A stretch of DNA of 64,000 bases from Pseudomonas grandcourensis (GCF_039909015.1 NZ_CP150919.1:2704501-2768500); one strand, 5' to 3'; positions 24,180 through 33,544 are shown, numbered from the stretch's first letter. Made by a program: numbers and translations. The notes: a model not told the origin generated them from the letters alone.

Positions 24180-25318
24180 GCGCGCAGTACCACGCCGCTG
24201 TCGTCTTCCCACCACACGTAGACCTGATCGTCCCAGGTCGGACGCGCACCACGGCGTTCGGCGTTGGCCATGAACGACTGGACGATCTTGCCGCCAGGCA
24301 GCTCCACGTAGAACACCGAGTGGCCACCGAGGTAGGCGATGTCATGCACCTTGCCGGCGGACCAGTTGTAGCGGTTCTCCGGCTTGACGGTGCTGACCAG
24401 CAGTTTTTCCGGGCGTATCGCGTAGGTGATCGACTTGTCCTGCACCGACGTGCTGACGCCGTGACCGACGTAGATCTTCTGCTCAAGGTCCGGGCTGTGG
24501 ATGATCGCGTGACCTTCCAGGTCCTCGACCACAGTGCCGTCGAAGGCGTTCACGTTGCCGATGAATTCGCAGACCATGCGGCTGACCGGTGCTTCATAGA
24601 TGTCCACCGGGCTGCCGATCTGGGCGATCCAGCCCAGGTGCATGATCGCGATGCGCTCGGCCATGGTCATGGCCTCTTCCTGGTCGTGGGTCACCATCAC
24701 GCAGGTCACGCCCACGCGCTCGATGATCTCGACAAGTTCAAGCTGCATCTGCGAACGCAGCTTTTTATCCAGTGCACCCATCGGTTCGTCGAGCAACAGC
24801 AGCTTCGGACGCTTGGCCAGGGAGCGGGCCAGGGCCACACGCTGACGCTGGCCGCCGGACAGTTGGTGCGGCTTGCGCTTGGCGTATTGAGTCATGTGCA
24901 CCAGGCGCAGCATCTCCTGCACCCGGGCGTCGATTTCGGCGGCTGGCAAACGGTCCTGCTTGAGGCCGAAGGCGATGTTCTGCGCCACCGTCATGTGCGG
25001 GAACAGCGCGTAGGACTGGAACATCATGTTGATCGGTCGTTCGTACGGCGGCATGTCGGTGATGTCGACACCGTCGAGCAGAATCCGGCCTTCGGTCGGG
25101 CGCTCGAAACCGGCGAGCATGCGCAGCAGGGTCGATTTGCCGGAACCGGAACCACCGAGCAGGGCGAAGATTTCGCCCTGGTGGATTTCCAGGGACACAT
25201 CGTCCACGGCGGTGGTTTCGTCGAACTTCTTGGTGACGCGATCGATTTTCACCAACACCTTTTTCGGTGCCTGGTGACCCTCAAGAGCCTTCCTGTAGAT
25301 GCTGGAGGCGTTTGCCAT
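24176..25318 (-). CDS. potG: Polyamine ABC transporter ATPase PotG
   Basis: A 380-residue ABC ATPase. Walker A GGSGSGKST (near residue 56), signature LSGGQRQRVALARSLA (near 150), Walker B LLLLDEPMGALD (near 170) and the H-loop VTHDQEEA are all intact, followed by the C-terminal TOBE domain of the spermidine/putrescine group. It powers PotHI. GGGAG lies before the ATG at 25318; the longer open frame upstream is non-coding. The gene follows puuD by 218 bases. Confidence 0.94.
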   Translation of the reverse strand: MANASSIYRKALEGHQAPKKVLVKIDRVTKKFDETTAVDDVSLEIHQGEIFALLGGSGSGKSTLLRMLAGFERPTEGRILLDGVDITDMPPYERPINMMFQSYALFPHMTVAQNIAFGLKQDRLPAAEIDARVQEMLRLVHMTQYAKRKPHQLSGGQRQRVALARSLAKRPKLLLLDEPMGALDKKLRSQMQLELVEIIERVGVTCVMVTHDQEEAMTMAERIAIMHLGWIAQIGSPVDIYEAPVSRMVCEFIGNVNAFDGTVVEDLEGHAIIHSPDLEQKIYVGHGVSTSVQDKSITYAIRPEKLLVSTVKPENRYNWSAGKVHDIAYLGGHSVFYVELPGGKIVQSFMANAERRGARPTWDDQVYVWWEDDSGVVLRA

Positions 25319-25536
25319 GTGAAACTCCCAACAGGTTTCAGTCGCCCGGCCAACACGGCCCGGCTTAATAGTGGATTGCAAACCCGTATCGGCGGGTTTA
25401 TTCGGCGCCGCCATCCTGGCTGCCTGGTCGTACTTGTTGTTATTGCAGTGTGTTGTTATCGCGAGCGGGGCACGCACAAGTGCCTGCCTGCCCGCTCGCG
25501 TTGGGCAGTTAATCGTTGAATGTGGGTATCAGTTCG

Positions 25537-26298
25537 TCAGCTCGAGTGACGCAGTGCCGCCCGTTGCCGGCAGGCTTCGCCGAACGCCTGGAAAATACTC
25601 AGATAAGGAGGGTTGTTCAGCACCTGCCATTCCGGGTGCCATTGCACGCCGAGGGCAAACGCCTGGCTGTGCTCGACCGAGATCGCCTCGATCAGGCCAT
25701 CGGGCGCGACGGCTTCGGCGCGCAGGCCGGGAGCGAGGCGGTCGATGCCCTGGCTGTGAATCGAATTGACCTGGAACACCGCAGGCAGGTCCAGCGCTTC
25801 GAACACACCGCCAGGCTGCACATTCACCCCGTGAGCGGGAGCGTATTGCACGGCCAGGTCCGGATGGTCGGCCTCGCGATGGTCGAGGAAACCAGGCAGT
25901 TCATGGACCTTCTGATGCAGGCTGCCACCGAACGCCACGTTCATTTCCTGGAAGCCACGGCAGATGCCGAGCACCGGAACGCCCGCTGCAATAGCGGCGC
26001 GGATCAGGGGAAGGGTGGTGGCATCCCGCGCCGGATCATGATCCGTGCCGGGGGCGCTGTCGGGGCCTTGATAGTGGAAGGGTTCCACGTTCGATGGCGA
26101 GCCGGTCAGCAACAGACCGTCGAGCTGCGGCAGCAGGTCATCGATTTCGGTCAGGTCGCCTAAGGAAGGAATAACGACAGGCAGCCCCAACGCGGCAACG
26201 CTGACAGCACGCAAGTACTTGTCACCGCTGATGTGGTAGGGGTGCAGGCCAATCTGTTTGACGCATGCAGTAACGCCGATCAATGGCTTGAATGCCAT
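25537..26298 (-). CDS. puuD: Gamma-glutamyl-GABA hydrolase (PuuD/SpuA/PauD)
   Basis: A 253-residue class I glutamine amidotransferase-like peptidase. GICRGFQEMNVAFGGSLHQ carries the nucleophile Cys, and HPEWQ the catalytic His-x-Glu. It cleaves gamma-glutamyl-GABA to glutamate and GABA, the last step of the gamma-glutamyl putrescine pathway. GAGGTG lies 6 bases before ATG 26298. It heads the minus-strand transporter operon and is divergent to puuA, so one control region serves both arms. Confidence 0.92.
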   Translation of the reverse strand: MAFKPLIGVTACVKQIGLHPYHISGDKYLRAVSVAALGLPVVIPSLGDLTEIDDLLPQLDGLLLTGSPSNVEPFHYQGPDSAPGTDHDPARDATTLPLIRAAIAAGVPVLGICRGFQEMNVAFGGSLHQKVHELPGFLDHREADHPDLAVQYAPAHGVNVQPGGVFEALDLPAVFQVNSIHSQGIDRLAPGLRAEAVAPDGLIEAISVEHSQAFALGVQWHPEWQVLNNPPYLSIFQAFGEACRQRAALRHSS

Positions 26299-26579
26299 TT
26301 TTATCACCTCGAAGTTTCACACTTGAACGAGCTTTTCCGGAGCTTAGCCTTGTTGATTTTAATTAACAACTCTCATGTAAAAAATTCTAAACGCCACACG
26401 TCCGATCTTTAGGATTAACGGGTGTTTTTGGGGGTATCTGGCACTCTCGTGTCTCTGAAGCGCCCGAAAATAAACGCTGAACGGCCAGGTGTTCGCTATT
26501 GACTTCACTTTGCCTTTCGGATTGACTGGGCTCGTGAAAGGGCAGTGAACATAATAATTAACAGCTAAATAGGTGCAAC
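26299..26579. promoter_or_regulatory. Divergent control region of puuD-pot and puuA-puuCB-puuR
   Basis: A 281-base AT-rich spacer between the two polyamine operons. It holds GTTGATTTTAATTAACAAC (26352-26370) with GTTG/CAAC ends, and another ATTAAC at 26556; either could be an operator for PuuR, but the site is not proven. No clean sigma-54 site was found. Confidence 0.5.
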
Positions 26580-27956
26580 ATGTCGGTCCCTCTGCGTACC
26601 GTTCAACTCAACGAAGCAAACGCATTCCTTAAGAAATATCCTGAGGTTTTGTACGTCGACCTTCTGATTGCTGATATGAACGGTGTGGTGCGCGGCAAGC
26701 GCATCGAGCGCACCAGTCTTCATAAGGTTTACGAGAAAGGCATTAACCTGCCGGCGTCCCTGTTTGCTCTGGACATCAATGGCTCCACGGTGGAAAGCAC
26801 CGGCCTGGGTCTGGACATCGGCGACTCCGACCGGATCTGCTACCCGATCCCCGGAACCCTGAGCATCGAGCCTTGGCAGAAGCGCCCAACCGCGCAACTG
26901 TTGATGACCATGCACGAACTCGAAGGCCAGCCATTCTTCGCCGACCCGCGTGAAGTGCTGGCCAATATCGTGCGCAAGTTCGACGACATGGGCCTGACCA
27001 TCTGCGCCGCGTTCGAACTGGAGTTCTACCTGATCGACCAGGACAACGTGAACGGTCGTCCGCAATCGCCACGTTCGCCGGTATCCGGCAAGCGTCCGAT
27101 GTCGACCCAGGTGTACCTGATCGACGATCTCGACGAATACGTCGATTGCCTGCAAGACATCCTCGAAGGCGCGAAAGAGCAGGGCATCCCGGCTGACGCC
27201 ATCGTCAAGGAAAGCGCCCCGGCGCAGTTCGAAGTCAACCTGCATCACGTGGCTGACCCGATCAAGGCGTGCGACTACGCGGTCCTGCTCAAGCGTCTGG
27301 TGAAGAACATCGCCTACGACCACGAGATGGACACCACCTTCATGGCCAAGCCGTATCCGGGCCAGGCAGGTAACGGTCTGCACGTGCACATTTCGATTCT
27401 CGACAAAGAAGGCAACAACATCTTTGCCAGCGAGGATCCCGAGCAGAACGCCGCGCTGCGACACGCGATCGGCGGTGTGCTCGAGACCCTGCCGGCGCAG
27501 ATGGCGTTCCTTTGCCCGAACGTCAACTCTTACCGTCGTTTCGGCGCGCAGTTCTATGTACCGAACTCGCCGAGCTGGGGCATCGACAACCGTACCGTAG
27601 CGGTACGTGTGCCGACCGGTTCGCCAGACTCGGTGCGCATCGAACACCGCGTGGCCGGTGCCGACGCCAACCCGTACCTGCTGATGGCTTCCGTTTTGGC
27701 GGGCGTGCACCACGGCCTGACCAACCAGATCGAACCGGGCGCCCCGGTGGAAGGCAACAGCTACGAGCAAAACGAGCAGAGCCTGCCGAACAACCTGCGC
27801 GATGCACTGCGCGAGCTGGACGACAGCGAAGTCATGGCCAAGTACATCGACCCGCTGTACATCGACGTGTTTGTGGCGTGCAAGGAAAGCGAGCTGGCCG
27901 AGTTCGAGAACTCCATCTCGGACCTTGAGTACAACTGGTACTTGCACACGGTCTGA
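26580..27956 (+). CDS. puuA: Gamma-glutamylputrescine synthetase (PuuA/PauA)
   Basis: A 458-residue glutamine synthetase homologue. AGNGLHVHIS and the EHRVAGADANPYLLMASVLAG segment are the catalytic-domain signatures; AAFELEFYL holds metal-binding Glu residues. It ligates glutamate to putrescine (or other amines) with ATP. Its neighbours PuuC, PuuB, PuuR and PuuD make this assignment firm over true glutamine synthetase. AGGTG lies a few bases before ATG 26580. Confidence 0.92.
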   Translation: MSVPLRTVQLNEANAFLKKYPEVLYVDLLIADMNGVVRGKRIERTSLHKVYEKGINLPASLFALDINGSTVESTGLGLDIGDSDRICYPIPGTLSIEPWQKRPTAQLLMTMHELEGQPFFADPREVLANIVRKFDDMGLTICAAFELEFYLIDQDNVNGRPQSPRSPVSGKRPMSTQVYLIDDLDEYVDCLQDILEGAKEQGIPADAIVKESAPAQFEVNLHHVADPIKACDYAVLLKRLVKNIAYDHEMDTTFMAKPYPGQAGNGLHVHISILDKEGNNIFASEDPEQNAALRHAIGGVLETLPAQMAFLCPNVNSYRRFGAQFYVPNSPSWGIDNRTVAVRVPTGSPDSVRIEHRVAGADANPYLLMASVLAGVHHGLTNQIEPGAPVEGNSYEQNEQSLPNNLRDALRELDDSEVMAKYIDPLYIDVFVACKESELAEFENSISDLEYNWYLHTV

Positions 27957-27960
27957 CGGC

Positions 27961-27997
27961 GTTGGCGGCATACACAAAACCTGTGTACGCCGCCAAC
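27961..27997 (+). terminator. Strong hairpin behind puuA
   Basis: GTTGGCGGC-TACACA pairs with TGTGTA-GCCGCCAAC around a 5-base loop; it is a near-perfect 16-bp stem with one mismatch. There is no T run, so it is more likely an mRNA stabiliser or processing site than an intrinsic terminator. Confidence 0.55.
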
Positions 27998-27998
27998 A

Positions 27999-28094
27999 CC
28001 TGTGGGAGCGAGCTTGCTCGCGATGAGGCCGTCACATTCAGCATTAATAGTGACTGTTCCACCGCTATCGCGAGCAAGCTCGCTCCCACAGGTA
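27999..28094. repeat. REP pair (REPIN-like)
   Basis: Inverted cores TGTGGGAGCGAGCTTGCTCG (28001) and CGAGCAAGCTCGCTCCCACA (28072), between puuA and puuC. Confidence 0.92.
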
Positions 28095-28157
28095 CTGCGG
28101 CATTCTGATCCATCACCGAATGGCATCAGTCCGACGATCACTTATCGAGTCACAACC

Positions 28158-29648
28158 ATGACAAACACTCGCAGCGATTGGGAGCAGCGCTTCCAGTCTC
28201 TAACCATCGAAGGTCGCGCATTCATTGACGGCCAATACTGCGCAGCCGCCAGCGGTGCGACGTTCGAATGCATCAGCCCCGTGGACGGTCGTTTCCTGGC
28301 GAACGTCGCCAGCACCGACGAAGCCGACGCCAATGCAGCGGTCGCCGTGGCGCGCCGCACCTTCGAATCCGGCGTGTGGGCCAACCTGGCCCCGGCCGAG
28401 CGCAAGCGCATCCTGATCCGTTTCGCCGACCTGATCCTGGCCAACCAGGAAGAACTGGCCCTGCTCGAAACCCTCGACATGGGCAAGCCGATCAGCGATT
28501 CCATGAGCATCGACATTCCGGCGACCGCCAACGCGATCCGCTGGACCGCCGAAGCCGTCGACAAGATCTACGACGAAGTCGCCGCCACGCCCAAGGATCA
28601 GCTTGGTCTAGTGACCCGCGAAGCCGTCGGTGTGGTCGCGGCCATCGTGCCGTGGAACTTCCCGCTGATCATGGCCAGCTGGAAATTCGCCCCGGCCCTG
28701 GCGATGGGCAACTCGTTCATCCTCAAGCCTTCGGAAAAATCCCCGCTGACCGCGATCCGCATCGCCCAGCTGGCACTCGATGCCGGCATCCCGAAAGGCG
28801 TGTTCAACGTCCTGCCGGGCTACGGCCACACCGTGGGCAAGGCGCTGGCGTTGCACATGGACGTCGACGTGCTGGCTTTCACCGGCTCCACGGCGATTGC
28901 CAAGCAGCTGATGATCTACGCCGGGCAGAGCAACATGAAACGCGTCTGGGCCGAAGCCGGGGGCAAGAGCCCGAACGTGGTGTTCGCCGACGCGCCGGAT
29001 CTGCGCGCGGCAGCACAGGCTGCGGCCAGCGGCATCGCCTTCAACCAGGGCGAAGTCTGCACCGCCGGTTCGCGCCTGCTGGTGGAGCGTTCGATCCGCG
29101 AGCAGTTCATTCCACTGCTGGTGGAAGCCCTGCAAGCCTGGAAACCAGGCCACGCCCTCGATCCTGCGACCACCGTCGGCGCGGTCGTCGACCAGCGTCA
29201 ACTGGACAATGTGCTGCGCTACATCGGCATCGGCAAAGAGCAGGGCGCCCAACTGATCGCCGGCGGCAGCCGCACCCTCGAAGACACCGGTGGCCAATAC
29301 GTGGAACCGACGATTTTCGACGGCGTGACCAACGCCATGACCATCGCCCAGGAAGAAATCTTCGGCCCGGTGCTGTCGGTCATCACCTTCGACACTGCTG
29401 AAGAAGCCCTGGCGATTGCCAATGACAGCATCTTCGGCCTGGCCGCCGGTGTGTGGACCAGCAACCTGAGCAAGGCCCACACCTTCGCCCGTGGCCTGCG
29501 TGCCGGCAGCGTCTGGGTCAACCAGTACGACGGCGGCGACATGACCGCGCCGTTCGGCGGGTTCAAGCAGTCGGGTAACGGTCGGGACAAATCGCTGCAC
29601 GCGTTCGACAAGTACACCGAACTCAAGGCGACCTGGATCAAGCTCTAA
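28158..29648 (+). CDS. puuC: Gamma-glutamyl-gamma-aminobutyraldehyde dehydrogenase (PuuC/PauC)
   Basis: A 496-residue aldehyde dehydrogenase. Catalytic Cys is in NQGEVCTAGSR (near residue 301) and the general-base Glu in AEAGGKSP (near 267), where most relatives read ELGGK. The NAD-binding VPWNFPLIMASWK and FTGSTAIAK are intact. It oxidises gamma-glutamyl-gamma-aminobutyraldehyde to gamma-glutamyl-GABA. The ORF stays open to 28002 through the REP pair, but MTNTRSDWEQRF at 28158 is the family start. Confidence 0.92.
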   Translation: MTNTRSDWEQRFQSLTIEGRAFIDGQYCAAASGATFECISPVDGRFLANVASTDEADANAAVAVARRTFESGVWANLAPAERKRILIRFADLILANQEELALLETLDMGKPISDSMSIDIPATANAIRWTAEAVDKIYDEVAATPKDQLGLVTREAVGVVAAIVPWNFPLIMASWKFAPALAMGNSFILKPSEKSPLTAIRIAQLALDAGIPKGVFNVLPGYGHTVGKALALHMDVDVLAFTGSTAIAKQLMIYAGQSNMKRVWAEAGGKSPNVVFADAPDLRAAAQAAASGIAFNQGEVCTAGSRLLVERSIREQFIPLLVEALQAWKPGHALDPATTVGAVVDQRQLDNVLRYIGIGKEQGAQLIAGGSRTLEDTGGQYVEPTIFDGVTNAMTIAQEEIFGPVLSVITFDTAEEALAIANDSIFGLAAGVWTSNLSKAHTFARGLRAGSVWVNQYDGGDMTAPFGGFKQSGNGRDKSLHAFDKYTELKATWIKL

Positions 29649-29700
29649 TAACAATAAAGCGGCGGTCGCCGGCAACCTGCAGCGGCCATCGGAGAAATTT

Positions 29701-30999
29701 ATGAAACACAGCACTACTAATCAACAGCATGTAAACAGCTACTACGCCGCCACCCGCAACTTCACCGGCGATTTCCCGGTGCTGGAAGGGGCGGTGGACT
29801 GCGACGTCTGCGTGATCGGCGCCGGCTACACCGGCCTGTCCTCGGCCCTGTTCCTCGCTGAAGCGGGCTACAGCGTGACCGTGCTCGAAGCGGCCAAGGT
29901 CGGCTTCGGCGCCAGCGGTCGTAACGGCGGCCAACTGGTCAACTCCTATAGCCGCGACGTCGATGTCATCGAAGAGCGCTACGGCGACAAGACTGCCGAA
30001 ATCCTCGGCAGCATGATTTTCGAAGGCGCCGACATCATCCGTCAGCGCATACAGCACTACGACATCCAGTGCGACTACCGTCCCGGCGGCATCTTCGCGG
30101 CGATGAACAAGAAGCAACTCAAGGGCCTGGCCGAGCAGAAGAAAAGCTGGGAGCGCTACGGCAACAAGAACCTGAAAATGCTCGACGCGGCCGACATCAA
30201 GCGCGAAGTGGGTTCCGACGCCTACGTCGGCGGCCTGCTGGACATGCAGGGCGGCCACATTCACCCGCTGAACCTGGCCCTCGGTGAGGCTTCGGCGATC
30301 ATCGGCCTGGGCGGCAAGATCTACGAGCAATCGGCGGCGGTGGAAATCACCTACGGCGAGCCCATCACCGTGCGCACTGCAAAAGGCCTGGTGAAGGCCA
30401 AGTACCTGCTGATCGCCGGTAACGCCTACCTGCCGCAGGGCCTGGACAACCGCGTGACCAGCAAGAGCATGCCGTGCGGTTCGCAGATCGTCGTCACCGA
30501 ACCGTTGTCGGAACAGCAAGCGCGCAGCCTGATCAAGAACAACTACTGCGTCGAAGACTGCAACTACCTGCTCGACTACTACCGCCTGACCGCCGACAAC
30601 CGCCTGCTGTACGGCGGTGGCGTGGTCTACGGTGCCCGCGAGCCGGACGACATCGAACAACTGATCCGCCCGAAGATCCTCAAGACCTTCCCGCAATTGA
30701 AGGACGTGAAGATCGACTACCGCTGGACCGGCAACTTCCTGCTGACCATGTCGCGCATGCCGCAATTCGGCCGTATCGAGAAGAACGCCTACTACATGCA
30801 GGGCTACAGCGGCCACGGCGTCACCTGTTCGCACCTGGCCGGCAAACTGATCTCGGAAATGATCCGTGGCGACGCCGAGCGTTTCGACGCTTTTGCCTCG
30901 CTGCCGCACATGCCGATGATCGGCGGGCGTACTTTCTCGGCCCCGTTGACCGCCCTGGGCGCCGTGTACTACTCGCTGCGCGACCGTTTCGGCATCTAA
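29701..30999 (+). CDS. puuB: Gamma-glutamylputrescine oxidase (PuuB/PauB), copy 1
   Basis: A 432-residue FAD-dependent amine oxidase of the DAO fold. The dinucleotide motif CVIGAGYTGLSSALFLAE lies at residues 37-54 and GASGRNGGQLVNSYSRD nearby. YYRLTADNRLLYGGG and GYSGHGVTCSHLAGK are the C-terminal FAD-binding parts. It oxidises gamma-glutamylputrescine to the aldehyde, releasing ammonia and H2O2. It is 52 bases after puuC. A related protein (427 residues) is encoded at 53335-54618. Confidence 0.92.
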   Translation: MKHSTTNQQHVNSYYAATRNFTGDFPVLEGAVDCDVCVIGAGYTGLSSALFLAEAGYSVTVLEAAKVGFGASGRNGGQLVNSYSRDVDVIEERYGDKTAEILGSMIFEGADIIRQRIQHYDIQCDYRPGGIFAAMNKKQLKGLAEQKKSWERYGNKNLKMLDAADIKREVGSDAYVGGLLDMQGGHIHPLNLALGEASAIIGLGGKIYEQSAAVEITYGEPITVRTAKGLVKAKYLLIAGNAYLPQGLDNRVTSKSMPCGSQIVVTEPLSEQQARSLIKNNYCVEDCNYLLDYYRLTADNRLLYGGGVVYGAREPDDIEQLIRPKILKTFPQLKDVKIDYRWTGNFLLTMSRMPQFGRIEKNAYYMQGYSGHGVTCSHLAGKLISEMIRGDAERFDAFASLPHMPMIGGRTFSAPLTALGAVYYSLRDRFGI

Positions 31000-31009
31000 G
31001 CTTTACCTC

Positions 31010-31048
31010 GCCGGTGGCATCTCCCCAAAGGGTGCCGTCGGCTTTTTA
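31010..31048 (+). terminator. Intrinsic terminator after puuB
   Basis: GCCGGTGGCA pairs with TGCCGTCGGC (two mismatched positions) around a 14-base loop, followed by TTTTT. It would end the puuA-puuC-puuB transcript before puuR, which then needs its own promoter. Confidence 0.65.
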
Positions 31049-31247
31049 ATACCAGAAACACCGCTCCCACAGGTTGTGCAACTTCATGGCAAATGGCTAT
31101 TTTTCCAGCCGTTTATCGAACCTGCTGAGCATTACGAACAAACGTGATTTAATAGCCGCCTTTCACGTTTCCGGGACCGGAAAACGGCGTGATCCGCGCC
31201 TGTACTCCACCCCCATTACCCTTAAGTAGCACGCACATAAGGCTGTC

Positions 31248-31796
31248 ATGGACACGGGCTCACGACTCAAATTAGTACGCGAAAGCTACAAAATGTCCCA
31301 GCGCGAGCTGGCCCGGCGTAGCGGCGTCACCAATGCAACCATCTCCCTGATCGAACAGAATCGGGTCAGTCCTTCCGTCAGCTCCCTGAAGAAATTGCTG
31401 GAGGGCATCCCCATGTCCCTGGCCGACTTCTTCACCTTCGATCAGCCACCGCGCGAACACCAGTACGTCTTCCGCGCCAACGAGCAGCCCGACCTCGGCC
31501 GCCATGGCCTGCGCCTGCTGCTGATCGGCGCGTCCGTGCCAAGCCGGCAGATGCGCTTGCTGCGCGAGCAATACGCACCGGGCGCCAGCTCCGGCGAAGA
31601 GCCGATCGTGCACTCCGAAGGCGAGGAGTGTGGGTTGGTGACACGTGGCACCGTGGAATTGACCGTGGATGGCCAGGTGAGTGTGCTCAATGCCGGGGAT
31701 GGCTATTACTTTCCGACGACCTTGCCGCACCGGTTTCGCAATATCGGGGCGGATGAGGCGGAAATCATCAGCGCCAACACACCGGCGAACTTCTGA
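31248..31796 (+). CDS. puuR: XRE-cupin repressor of putrescine catabolism (PuuR/PauR)
   Basis: A 182-residue protein with an XRE helix-turn-helix (MSQRELARRSGVTNATISLIEQNRVSPSV, residues 15-45) and a C-terminal cupin (HSEGEECGLVTRGTVELTVDG, then YYFPTTLPHRFRNIG). This two-domain build and its location behind puuB match PuuR, which represses the puu genes and is relieved by putrescine. It probably regulates the divergent operons at 26.3-26.6 kb. It is separated from puuB by a terminator and 248 bases. Confidence 0.9.
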   Translation: MDTGSRLKLVRESYKMSQRELARRSGVTNATISLIEQNRVSPSVSSLKKLLEGIPMSLADFFTFDQPPREHQYVFRANEQPDLGRHGLRLLLIGASVPSRQMRLLREQYAPGASSGEEPIVHSEGEECGLVTRGTVELTVDGQVSVLNAGDGYYFPTTLPHRFRNIGADEAEIISANTPANF

Positions 31797-31836
31797 TAAC
31801 CGCTTTGCGGGCAGGGTTCATCAGGGACCAGTCGTC

Positions 31837-31866
31837 AAAACCCGCATCTGATGCGGGTTTTTTTTA
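31837..31866. terminator. Bidirectional terminator between puuR and acyltransferase
   Basis: AAAACCCGCAT, short loop, ATGCGGGTTTTTTTT: A and T runs flank both sides, so it can end transcripts from both converging genes. Confidence 0.85.
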
Positions 31867-31892
31867 ACATTCGAATCGGTCATTCCCGCTGC

Positions 31893-32600
31893 TCAAGACA
31901 AAACACTGCACCCTTTGCGGGTTATCTCGATCTGTTGGTAGTCGGCGCGGTTTTCTTTCGGCAGGGTGGCCAACAAAGACAAAGTGGCTTGCGGATCATT
32001 GAGCGGCAATGTCTTGAGTACCTCGACATCGACATCCCACCACTTGCTGTTGATCAGCGCCTCGATCAACTCGGGTGTGTGCCGATACTTGACGACTTTT
32101 GCCGGGGTGCCGGCAACAATGGCGTACGGTGGCACGTCATGGGCAACCAGGGCGCGGGTTGCGATGACAGCGCCAGTGCCAATGGTCACGCCTTCCAGGA
32201 TCATCGCGCTATGGCCGATCCAGACGTCATGCCCAATCGTGATGTCCGCAACCACCGGGTCGTAAACCAGCGCCGTGTCGGTATATTGAAAGGGATGTGA
32301 ACTGAGCCAGTCCAACGGATGCGAGCTCTTTTGCTGGCCGATAAAACAGCTGCTACTGATGGAGCAAAACCTGCCAATGGAGGAGACCGCCGAAAGGAAG
32401 CAGTCACTGCGGATATAGGTATGCGCACCGATTTCCAGCTTTTTCGACTCTATGACCACATTCCCGAGCGTCACGCCTTCTTCCAGGGTCAGTGCCGTTC
32501 TTTTGTGCAGTGACAATAGACCGCCCGCCACTTTGCATTTGTGTTTGCGAATCCATCTTTTCCAGTAACTATTTCGCAAATAACTGATTATTTTTTTCAT
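31893..32600 (-). CDS. Hexapeptide-repeat acyltransferase (CatB/WbbJ-like)
   Basis: A 235-residue protein with the left-handed beta-helix pattern of hexapeptide acyltransferases (LEIGAHTYIRSDCFLSAVSSIGRFCSIS; ITIGHDVWIGHSAMILEGVTIGTGAVIAT) and an active-site His in the DVWIGHSA region. YAIVAGTPAKVVKYR is the usual C-terminal motif. It probably transfers an acetyl group to a sugar or small molecule. The frame stays open to 32924, but the Arg-rich upstream residues do not look like this family, and ATG 32600 is chosen, though its ribosome binding site is weak. Base composition is AT-richer than the rest of the window. Confidence 0.75.
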   Translation of the reverse strand: MKKIISYLRNSYWKRWIRKHKCKVAGGLLSLHKRTALTLEEGVTLGNVVIESKKLEIGAHTYIRSDCFLSAVSSIGRFCSISSSCFIGQQKSSHPLDWLSSHPFQYTDTALVYDPVVADITIGHDVWIGHSAMILEGVTIGTGAVIATRALVAHDVPPYAIVAGTPAKVVKYRHTPELIEALINSKWWDVDVEVLKTLPLNDPQATLSLLATLPKENRADYQQIEITRKGCSVLS

Positions 32601-32938
32601 GAAAAGCTGTCTTGGATATCCGTTATAGGGCTTGGCCTGGCCCCATGAGCCAACAGTCGAGTCTAAATGAATCGGCTGGAGAGATGAATTTTTTAGACGT
32701 TTGTCAAAAACCGCTTTTGTGCGCTTCAGTCGCTGATCAGTGCTGGACCTGCGCCGAATGCGGGTTGCGAGCAATGCGCTGCGAATAGACCGCGAATTTC
32801 TGATCAAGGATTCAACGGTCATTGATTGGCCGCAGTTTTCTGTCGTTATTGATCGTCCATCCAAAAATCGTTTTTGTGGACAGAAAGAAGGCGCATTGCC
32901 ATCATTGCGCTTCTTGTTCCTCAAAAGGATTTCTTCTC
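32601..32938. other. AT-richer intergenic region
   Basis: 338 bases between two divergent genes, with lower GC than the flanks. It holds no convincing gene. The acyltransferase frame is open through most of it (to 32924), giving an alternative 108-residue N-terminal extension rich in Arg and Ser that I consider non-coding. It should contain both promoters. Confidence 0.5.
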
Positions 32939-33409
32939 ATGCGTAAGCTAATTCTTCTGGTCATGTTAGCCGTTGTAGTAACGGGTTGTTCCAGTCGTAA
33001 AGAATTTTACGCAACCGGCGGGAGCCGGGCGGATGGCTCGATTGATATGGCTTACGACTTCAAAGCTTTCGAGACTCCGATCGTTGATTTAAAGCAGGCT
33101 GAGTCAATTGCAAACAACAAATGCGCAGTGTGGGGTTACGAGCGCGCAGAACCCTTCGGTGGTAAAACCGAGTATTGTCAGTCAAGGGATGGCTTTGGTA
33201 ACTGCAACGCCGGGCAGATGATCGTCAAGTATCAATGCATTGGAAATATCACGCCATCAAACCAGGCATCAGCGGCTGCGGAGTCGTCTGTACCGGTTGG
33301 AATGCTGACGCCTGCTCAGTACAAGGAAGCGCGAGTAAAGGCTCTGATGGACAAAAAACTCCCTTACGGTGAGTACCAGAAGGAATATCAGGCGATCATG
33401 GCTGAATAG
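32939..33409 (+). CDS. YecR-like lipoprotein
   Basis: A 156-residue lipoprotein: signal MRKLILLVMLAVVVTGC with Cys17 as the lipidated residue. The middle part (SIANNKCAVWGYERAEPFGG; CNAGQMIVKYQCIG) with paired Cys residues resembles the YecR-like family. The C-terminal 45 residues (TPAQYKEARVKALMDKKLPYGEYQKEYQAIMAE) are helical and recall short SHOCT-like tails. AAGGAT lies 8 bases before ATG. Composition is AT-richer than average. Role unknown. Confidence 0.7.
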   Translation: MRKLILLVMLAVVVTGCSSRKEFYATGGSRADGSIDMAYDFKAFETPIVDLKQAESIANNKCAVWGYERAEPFGGKTEYCQSRDGFGNCNAGQMIVKYQCIGNITPSNQASAAAESSVPVGMLTPAQYKEARVKALMDKKLPYGEYQKEYQAIMAE

Positions 33410-33504
33410 TTCAGTCGATATCGTTTACGCTGCCCGGTTTCATTTCTTCGTGGAAGTGCGGTTGTCGGTTGAAAAGCGAAAAGCGAGATATTGAGCGAGC
33501 AACA

Positions 33505-33531
33505 AAAACCCGTAGAAATACGGGTTTTTTG
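33505..33531 (+). terminator. Intrinsic terminator after YecR-like gene
   Basis: AAAACCCGTAGAAATACGGGTTTTTT: 5-bp GC stem with A and T runs, able to work in both directions and also placed behind the convergent DUF3077 gene. Confidence 0.8.
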
Positions 33532-33544
33532 TGCTTGAAAAATG

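Noticed and set aside
26299..26579. Sigma-54 promoter in the puuD/puuA spacer (CTGGCAC at about 26439)
   Set aside because: The GC pair expected 10 bases after GG is absent.
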